A stretch of 10,624 nucleotides of DNA from Desulfobacula sp. Lineage in GTDB: Bacteria > Desulfobacterota > Desulfobacteria > Desulfobacterales > Desulfobacteraceae. Within the stretch, counting starts at the first letter, position 1. Every line of letters starts with the position of its first letter. This document shows positions 6,011-10,624 of this stretch, piece after piece. Where the stretch lies: the NCBI GenBank assembly GCA_018702715.1, contig JABIYQ010000351.1, positions 1-10,624 of the forward strand. Direction: 5' to 3'. A model generated the notes under the pieces. It made no database searches. It worked only from the letters and a program-made list of their open reading frames with translations, and was not told where the DNA came from. The position numbers and the translations under genes were made by a program.

Positions 6011-6750
6011 TGATACAACTTGTACTTAAAAATCTTGTAAAAATCTATGATGGCAAAAAAGTCGTAAATGATGTCAACCTCATCGTGAAACAAGGGCAGG
6101 TAACAGGTCTTTTAGGCCCAAACGGTGCAGGGAAAACAACAACGTTCTATATGATAGTTGGGTTGATAAAACCTGACAATGGAATAGTTCTGATAGATAA
6201 AGAAGATATTACCGGGCACCCCATGTATATCCGGGCCAGAAAAGGAATTGGCTATCTTCCCCAGGAATCAAGCATTTTTAAAAAACTGACGGTACAACAG
6301 AATATCACTGCCATACTTGAGGTGTTGCCTAACCTGAAGGTCACACTCAAAAATGGATCTAATATTAAACAAAAAGCCATGGATCTGATGAAAGAACTGG
6401 GTATCAGCAAGCTGGCAAATCAAAAAGCCAATTCTCTCTCAGGGGGTGAAAGACGCCGCCTTGAAATTTCACGAGTCCTTGCCACGAATCCTTTGTTTAT
6501 TCTTTTAGATGAACCCTTTGCCGGCATTGATCCTTTAGCCGTCATTGACATCCAGCAAATAATTTATCAGTTGACTAAAAAGGGTATTGGCGTTTTAATA
6601 TCAGATCATAATGTGAGAGAAACCCTTGGGGTTTGCGATAATGCGTATATTATGAGCCAGGGCAAAGTTATTGAATCAGGAAATCCTGATAAAATTATTT
6701 CAAGTGACATAGCTAAAAAAATCTATTTGGGGGAAAATTTTAAATTATAA
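6010..6750 (+). CDS. lptB: LPS export ABC transporter ATP-binding protein LptB
   Basis: A 246-residue cytoplasmic ATPase that powers LPS extraction from the inner membrane as a dimer with LptF and LptG, which are not in this window. Walker A GPNGAGKTT is at 36-44, the Q-loop glutamine at about 85 in GYLPQESSIF, the signature LSGGERRRLEISR at 143-155, Walker B FILLDEP at 163-169 with catalytic Glu168, the D-loop AGIDP at 171-175 and the switch His200 in SDHNVRETL. The LPQESSIF and SDHNVRETL motifs are typical of LptB rather than amino-acid transporter ATPases. The C-terminal extension is short. The ATG shares a base with the lptA stop, and rpoN starts one base after the stop. Confidence 0.97.
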   Translation: MIQLVLKNLVKIYDGKKVVNDVNLIVKQGQVTGLLGPNGAGKTTTFYMIVGLIKPDNGIVLIDKEDITGHPMYIRARKGIGYLPQESSIFKKLTVQQNITAILEVLPNLKVTLKNGSNIKQKAMDLMKELGISKLANQKANSLSGGERRRLEISRVLATNPLFILLDEPFAGIDPLAVIDIQQIIYQLTKKGIGVLISDHNVRETLGVCDNAYIMSQGKVIESGNPDKIISSDIAKKIYLGENFKL

Positions 6751-6751
6751 T

Positions 6752-8194
6752 ATGGAACTTGGATTACAACAAAGTCTAATATTAACGCAGCAACTTGTCA
6801 TGACGCCTCAACTTCAGCAGGCTATAAAACTGCTTCAGTTGTCCCGCCTTGAGCTTGCAGAGATGATTCAACAGGAAATGGAACAAAATCCTGCGCTTGA
6901 AGAATCAGCAATAGATGAACTGTCTGACAAAAATATTACTGCTCTGGAAAGTAAAACCGAAACTCTTGAAAAAGAGACACCCATAAAAGAAATTACCATT
7001 GAAGAAAAAATAAGAACTGACACAGACTGGGAAAATTATATCAATGAATATAATTCCACAGGAAGAGTCTATACTGAATCAGAAAATACAGAAGCACCAA
7101 ATTATGAAGCCTTTACGTCGGAGAAAAAGACCCTTAAGGATCACCTTCAATGGCAGTTGGGGCTTTATGGACTTAGTGAACAACAAGAAAAAATTGGTAT
7201 AATGATGATAGGCAATCTGAACAAAGATGGATATCTTTGCAGTGATGTTGAAGAAATTGCCCAGGCTTGTAGCGCCGAAATAGAAATTGTTGAAAATGTA
7301 CTTTCAGTTCTTCAGACCTTTGATCCACCTGGTATTTGTGCAAGAGACCTTTGTGAAACCTTGTTAATTCAGGTGCGACAGCTTGGTATTGACAATCCTA
7401 TTATCACTGAAATTATAAAATATCATCTAAAAAACCTGGAAAACAGAAACAGTAAAAAAATTGCCAAGGCTTTAAAAATATCGACAGATGATGTCAGAGC
7501 AGCCGTTAATATCATCCAATATCTTGAACCCAAACCCGGTAGGAAATTTTCAACTGACGAGCCAGCCTATATTACCCCTGATATTTATGTTTACAAAGAT
7601 GGGGATGGATTTAAAATTGTCATGAATGATGATGGACTGCCAAAATTAAAAATCAATCGATTTTATAAAGATGCTATTGCCAATGGCCGTAAGATTTCAA
7701 AGGATACAAAAAATTATCTTAATGAAAAAATGCAATCTGCATCTTGGCTTATAAAAAGCATACACCAGCGCCAGAAAACAATATATCTTGTCATGGAAAG
7801 TATCTTAAAATTTCAGAAAAAATTTTTTGAGAACGGTATTGCATATCTTAAACCACTAATTTTAAAAGATATTGCAGAAGATATTGAGATGCATGAGTCC
7901 ACAATCAGCCGTGTGACAACTAATAAATATGCTTATACCCCCCAGGGACTTTTTGAGTTAAAATACTTTTTTAACTCATCCATAGAACGGACTGGCGGAG
8001 AATCAATGGCATCGGCAAGTGTAAAGGACAAAATAAGACTGTTGATAGAGAACGAAGATCATGAAAGTCCTTTAAGCGATGAAAAATTGTCCAGTATTCT
8101 TAAGGGCGCCAATATCCAGATAGCCAGGAGAACTGTCGCCAAATACAGGAAGGTACTCAACATACTTCCTTCTAATAAACGCAAACAGCTTTAA
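6752..8194 (+). CDS. rpoN: RNA polymerase sigma-54 factor
   Basis: A 480-residue sigma-54, which directs polymerase to -24/-12 promoters that need AAA+ activators. Region I (about 1-50) is the Gln/Leu-rich activator-responsive segment, with QQLVMTPQLQQAIKLLQLS at 13-31 and EMEQNPALEE at 42-51. A poorly conserved acidic linker (about 52-120) follows. The core-binding region (about 120-310) includes FDPPGICARDL (190-200), LEPKPGR (258-264) and YITPDIYV (273-280). The helix-turn-helix lies near 371-400 (DIAEDIEMHESTISRVTTNK), and the RpoN box ARRTVAKYR (458-466) reads the -24 element. The start has no good ribosome site and lies one base after the lptB stop, so coupling is likely. Placement after lptB is the common proteobacterial arrangement. 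Nothing appears missing. Confidence 0.98.
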   Translation: MELGLQQSLILTQQLVMTPQLQQAIKLLQLSRLELAEMIQQEMEQNPALEESAIDELSDKNITALESKTETLEKETPIKEITIEEKIRTDTDWENYINEYNSTGRVYTESENTEAPNYEAFTSEKKTLKDHLQWQLGLYGLSEQQEKIGIMMIGNLNKDGYLCSDVEEIAQACSAEIEIVENVLSVLQTFDPPGICARDLCETLLIQVRQLGIDNPIITEIIKYHLKNLENRNSKKIAKALKISTDDVRAAVNIIQYLEPKPGRKFSTDEPAYITPDIYVYKDGDGFKIVMNDDGLPKLKINRFYKDAIANGRKISKDTKNYLNEKMQSASWLIKSIHQRQKTIYLVMESILKFQKKFFENGIAYLKPLILKDIAEDIEMHESTISRVTTNKYAYTPQGLFELKYFFNSSIERTGGESMASASVKDKIRLLIENEDHESPLSDEKLSSILKGANIQIARRTVAKYRKVLNILPSNKRKQL

Positions 8195-8200
8195 GGAGGT
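8193..8200 (+). promoter_or_regulatory. Strong consensus Shine-Dalgarno for hpf
   Basis: AAGGAGGT overlaps the rpoN stop codon and sits 4 bases before the hpf ATG. It is the only full consensus site in the ten-gene operon; the other genes rely on weak sites or stop-start overlaps. This suggests hpf is translated more strongly than its neighbours. Confidence 0.75.
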
Positions 8201-8204
8201 TCTT

Positions 8205-8747
8205 ATGCAAACAATAGTTACTTTTAAAAAAATTGATACCTCTATTTCCTTAAAATCCTACGTCAAAAAAAAACTTGATAAATTTGATAAAATGCTTGAC
8301 AGCCCTGCTGAAGCACATGTCGTTTTGTCGGTTGAAAAAATTAGACATATAGCCGAAATTACGTTGACTTGTGACAGATTAAAAATTCATGCTAAAGAAA
8401 ATTCTGAAAATATGTATTCATCCATTGATGCCCTGATGGATAAGGTAAAAGTTCAAATCAAAAAGAATAAAGAGAAAGTTCGACGGCATATGTCGGGGAA
8501 CAAACAGAGTATTAAAGATGACTCCACTCAAACAGATTTAGCCCAAGGAATTTCAGACAACCTGACCACAGACCAGATAATTATTGAAACAATTGACTAT
8601 AAGCCTATGGATATTGACGATGCGGCAATTGAATTAGGGTCAGGCAAACAATCTTTTTTTGTTTTCAACAATGCCCGGACCCAGCAGGTCAATGTCATAT
8701 ACAAACACAATAATGGTAAGCTGGGACTAATCCAGCCCAGAGGATAA
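8205..8747 (+). CDS. hpf: Ribosome hibernation promoting factor, long form
   Basis: A 180-residue protein of the HPF/RaiA (YfiA) family. The N-terminal domain (about 1-100) has the beta-alpha-beta fold that sits in the decoding channel of the 30S subunit, ending in a Lys/Arg-rich helix (KVKVQIKKNKEKVRRH, about 81-96). A polar linker (about 97-122) leads to a C-terminal domain (about 126-178), with IETIDYKPMDIDDAAIEL and FFVFNNARTQQVNVIYKHNNGKLGLIQP. That domain is the dimerisation module of long HPF, which joins two 70S ribosomes into 100S particles without RMF. This differs from the short E. coli protein at the same locus. It starts 10 bases after rpoN with a strong ribosome site and ends 8 bases before ptsN. 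Confidence 0.94.
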   Translation: MQTIVTFKKIDTSISLKSYVKKKLDKFDKMLDSPAEAHVVLSVEKIRHIAEITLTCDRLKIHAKENSENMYSSIDALMDKVKVQIKKNKEKVRRHMSGNKQSIKDDSTQTDLAQGISDNLTTDQIIIETIDYKPMDIDDAAIELGSGKQSFFVFNNARTQQVNVIYKHNNGKLGLIQPRG

Positions 8748-8755
8748 TGTATTAA

Positions 8756-9214
8756 ATGAGAATCAGTCAACTTCTTAGTAAAAGATCTATTATTGCAAAC
8801 CTTAACGCCCAAGACAAAAAAGGCGTCATTGATGAACTTGCCTTGGCAGTTTCAAAAACAACAAAAGTACCAGTAAAGGAACTTGCCACTGTTCTTCTGG
8901 AAAGAGAACAATTAGGCAGCACGGGTATTGGTGGTGGAATAGCCATACCCCATGGCAAGCTTGACTCAGTACATTCTATTATTGTTGGTTTCGGGCTTAG
9001 CCGCAAAGGGGTTGAATATGAATCTCTTGACAATAAACCAGTCCATATTTTTTTCCTGTTATTGACCCCGGAGAACTCTACTGGAGGGCATCTTAAGGTT
9101 TTAGCTCAAATTTCCAAACTTTTAAAAATGGATCAATTTAAGAAAGGTTTAATCGCCGCCCAATCTGTTGATGATATATATGATATCATCATGGACCAGG
9201 ATGAAGACTTTTAA
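8756..9214 (+). CDS. ptsN: Nitrogen-regulatory PTS EIIA protein (EIIA-Ntr)
   Basis: A 152-residue EIIA domain of the fructose/mannitol family, acting as a cytoplasmic phosphocarrier that signals by its phosphorylation state rather than by transporting sugar. The phosphorylated histidine is His66 in GIGGGIAIPHGKL (57-69), preceded by the usual LLEREQLGSTG (47-57). A second conserved histidine is in STGGHLKVLAQIS (about 108-120). In enteric bacteria EIIA-Ntr influences potassium transport, the envelope stress response and amino-sugar control. There is no membrane or EIIB part. It lies 8 bases after hpf, with AGAGGA about ten bases upstream of the ATG, and 23 bases before rapZ. A phosphodonor (EI-Ntr or HPr) is not in the window. 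Confidence 0.94.
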   Translation: MRISQLLSKRSIIANLNAQDKKGVIDELALAVSKTTKVPVKELATVLLEREQLGSTGIGGGIAIPHGKLDSVHSIIVGFGLSRKGVEYESLDNKPVHIFFLLLTPENSTGGHLKVLAQISKLLKMDQFKKGLIAAQSVDDIYDIIMDQDEDF

Positions 9215-9237
9215 CCTAAAGGTCACACGGTATTAGA

Positions 9238-10113
9238 ATGCAAAAAGTATATATCATAACCGGTCTTTCCGGTTCTGGAAAAACAACAACCATTCAAGCA
9301 TTTGAAGATGCTTTCTTTTATTGTGTCGATAATATGCCCCTGGAACTTTTGCCAAAATTTTTGGATCTACCGTTAAAAGAGAGCCCTGATATAAAAGGAC
9401 TTGCCTTTGTAATGGATATGAGGAGTAAAAACTTTATATCAAATTATGCAGCAGGCATCTGCTCAATTGAAGCATTAGGCATATCTGTTCAAATCATATT
9501 TCTTGAAGCAGATGTTGACACTTTGTTAAAAAGATTTAGCCAGACCAGACGACAACATCCTGTTTCAAATGAAAAAAGTCTTTTGGATAATATAAAACTT
9601 GAAAAAAAAATGATGTTGCCAATTAAACAAACCGCTCATCATATTATCAATACGACAGGATACAATGTCCATCAACTCAAATCCCGAATCCTTGATCTGG
9701 TTCATGATGGGGATAAATCCATCAGTTTAACAAAAATTAATATTATCTCTTTTGGATTCAAATACGGCATTCCAAATGATGCTGATCTTGTTGTGGATAT
9801 GAGATTCTTATCAAACCCTTATTTTATAGAAAATCTTAAAAACCAGGATGGAGAATCTGAGGCTGTCAAACAATTTGTATTATCAAATAATGAAACCAAA
9901 CTTTTCCTTGAAAAGTATTTAAACCTTCTTGATTATTTAATCCCTTTATACAAAAGAGAGAATAAGGCATATCTGACCTTTGCCATTGGTTGTACAGGCG
10001 GCCGGCATAGAAGTGTGACCATTGCAAGAAGGATTTTTGAACATCTTAATAAAAAAGGGCTTAATCCCGAGCTGATCCACAGAGATATTGACCGGGATTT
10101 AAAACAAATATGA
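9238..10113 (+). CDS. rapZ: RNase adapter / nucleotide-binding protein RapZ (YvcJ family)
   Basis: A 291-residue cytoplasmic protein. The N-terminal P-loop domain has Walker A GLSGSGKTT (9-17), then FYCVDNMPLELLP (27-39), a family hallmark. A FVMDMRS strand (57-63) follows, and SQTRRQHP (101-108). The C-terminal domain ends with FAIGCTGGRHRSVTIARRIFE (248-268, Cys252), the most conserved part, which in E. coli RapZ binds RNA and senses glucosamine 6-phosphate. In E. coli it guides RNase E to the sRNA GlmZ. Those sRNAs are enterobacterial, so the target here is unknown. A tract of nine A bases lies at 9602-9610 within the frame. The ribosome site is weak (AAAGG about 15 bases upstream). The TGA stop overlaps the next ATG (ATGA). 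Confidence 0.95.
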   Translation: MQKVYIITGLSGSGKTTTIQAFEDAFFYCVDNMPLELLPKFLDLPLKESPDIKGLAFVMDMRSKNFISNYAAGICSIEALGISVQIIFLEADVDTLLKRFSQTRRQHPVSNEKSLLDNIKLEKKMMLPIKQTAHHIINTTGYNVHQLKSRILDLVHDGDKSISLTKINIISFGFKYGIPNDADLVVDMRFLSNPYFIENLKNQDGESEAVKQFVLSNNETKLFLEKYLNLLDYLIPLYKRENKAYLTFAIGCTGGRHRSVTIARRIFEHLNKKGLNPELIHRDIDRDLKQI

Positions 10114-10523
10114 CAGGAATATTATTAGTCACCCATGCAAATTTAGGTAAAACACTGATTGAAACAATTGAATTCATTTTAGGAAAAAGCCAAGATAATC
10201 TTTCTTGTGTTTCGATTAATATTCAGGAAAATCCTGACACCTTGAGAAAAAAAATCAAGAAAGGAATCTCAAAAGTCACATCAGACAATGGCGTTATAAT
10301 TTTGACGGATATGTTTGGCGGAACGCCTTCAAACTTAAGCTATTCCTTCTTAGAAGAAGGAAAAGTTGAAGTTATTTCCGGTGTTAACCTGCCTATCCTT
10401 TTAAAAGCGGTTACTGCAAGATCTAAAATGGATATGGAATCATTAGCCTTATCTCTTGTCGAACATGGGAAAAAAAGCATATCCCTTGCCAGCGGAATTT
10501 TAAAGGGAACAAAAAGAACATAG
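10110..10523 (+). CDS. PTS mannose-family EIIA domain protein
   Basis: A 137-residue single-domain EIIA of the mannose/fructose/sorbose family. The phosphorylated histidine is His9 in LLVTHANLG (5-13), and the hallmark loop IILTDMFGGTPSNLS covers about 63-77, followed by VEVISGVNLPILLKA. It would accept phosphate from HPr and pass it to an EIIB or act as a signal. No EIIB, EIIC or EIID follows within the next 100 bases, so the transport role is unproven. In many deltaproteobacteria a mannose-type EIIA follows rapZ, and there it is often part of a small or regulatory PTS (family knowledge). It overlaps rapZ by four bases (ATGA), indicating translational coupling. It takes the place held by npr (HPr) in E. 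coli. Confidence 0.93.
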   Translation: MTGILLVTHANLGKTLIETIEFILGKSQDNLSCVSINIQENPDTLRKKIKKGISKVTSDNGVIILTDMFGGTPSNLSYSFLEEGKVEVISGVNLPILLKAVTARSKMDMESLALSLVEHGKKSISLASGILKGTKRT

Positions 10524-10557
10524 GAACGGGAATTAAATAAGTTGCCTATAATTAGCA

Positions 10558-10624
10558 GATGTTTTTGTCGTATTCAAGGCGCGAGGAGGAAGCATAACGA
10601 GCTATGTGCCCAACGAGGAACGCA
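10558..10624. repeat. Candidate dispersed intergenic repeat, partial at window edge
   Basis: From about 10566 the composition changes abruptly: 32 of 59 bases are G or C, in contrast to the AT-rich DNA around it. The block contains CAAGGCGCGAGGAGGAAGC, then a near-repeat of GAGGA-A-GCA as GAGGAACGCA (10615-10624). No convincing coding frame with a start and ribosome site was found on either strand. It resembles interspersed intergenic elements I associate with Desulfobacteraceae genomes, but no second copy lies in this window, so the call rests on recollection and composition. The 34 bases between the EIIA stop and this block show no strong terminator hairpin. Confidence 0.4.

Noticed and set aside
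10524..10560. Possible terminator after the EIIA gene.
   Set aside because: No stem with a following T run was found; the only T run (10561-10565) is not preceded by a convincing hairpin.
10556..10624. Minus-strand frame open through the edge block (reading AFLVGHIARYASSS from the edge before a stop near 10556).
   Set aside because: It has no start in view and ends within about 23 codons in sequence that looks like a non-coding repeat; treated as spurious translation of the repeat.

Overview
The window is about 10.6 kb of AT-rich, gene-dense Gram-negative chromosome. It probably comes from a sulfate-reducing deltaproteobacterium of the Desulfobacter/Desulfobacula type. That placement is inferred from gene content and order (a DUF39 homocysteine-biosynthesis gene, a metal-type KdsA heading an lptCAB-rpoN-hpf-ptsN-rapZ operon, and a mannose-family EIIA after rapZ) and from the low GC. 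No rRNA or other taxonomic marker is present. I found no tRNA, CRISPR array or complete insertion sequence.

Left third (1-3410, minus strand, read right to left): an M23-family envelope metallopeptidase, a DUF39 homocysteine-biosynthesis protein, signal peptidase I (lepB), and the first 46 codons of aspartate carbamoyltransferase (pyrB, cut by the window edge). Gaps are 45-50, about 20 and 9 bases, with no visible terminator between them, so they are probably one transcription unit.

Middle (3411-3566): a 156-base divergent control region. The rightward promoter has consensus hexamers separated by a 15-base spacer. That spacer is exactly a perfect 15-base palindrome, and a second, related palindrome lies just past the -10 box. 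This is the most suggestive unexplained structure in the window.

Right two-thirds (3567-10523, plus strand): ten genes, kdsA-kdsC-lptC-lptA-lptB-rpoN-hpf-ptsN-rapZ-EIIA(Man), with overlaps or gaps of at most 23 bases. KdsA and KdsC supply KDO for LPS. LptC, LptA and LptB are parts of the LPS export machine. RpoN is sigma-54. HPF is the long ribosome-hibernation factor. PtsN and the mannose-type EIIA are regulatory PTS phosphocarriers, and RapZ is a nucleotide-binding regulator of amino-sugar or envelope-precursor metabolism. The layout matches the E. coli kdsC-lptCAB-rpoN-hpf-ptsN-rapZ-npr cluster, with kdsA at the head and a mannose-type EIIA where npr (HPr) would be. It links outer-membrane building with carbon/nitrogen PTS control and stationary-phase ribosome storage.

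Right edge (10524-10624): the operon ends without a clear terminator. A GC-richer, apparently non-coding block then runs off the window; it looks like one end of a dispersed repeat. Most of the window is well-known core biology. The observations worth checking are the paired palindromes, the edge repeat, the composition of the PTS branch and the isolated DUF39 gene.
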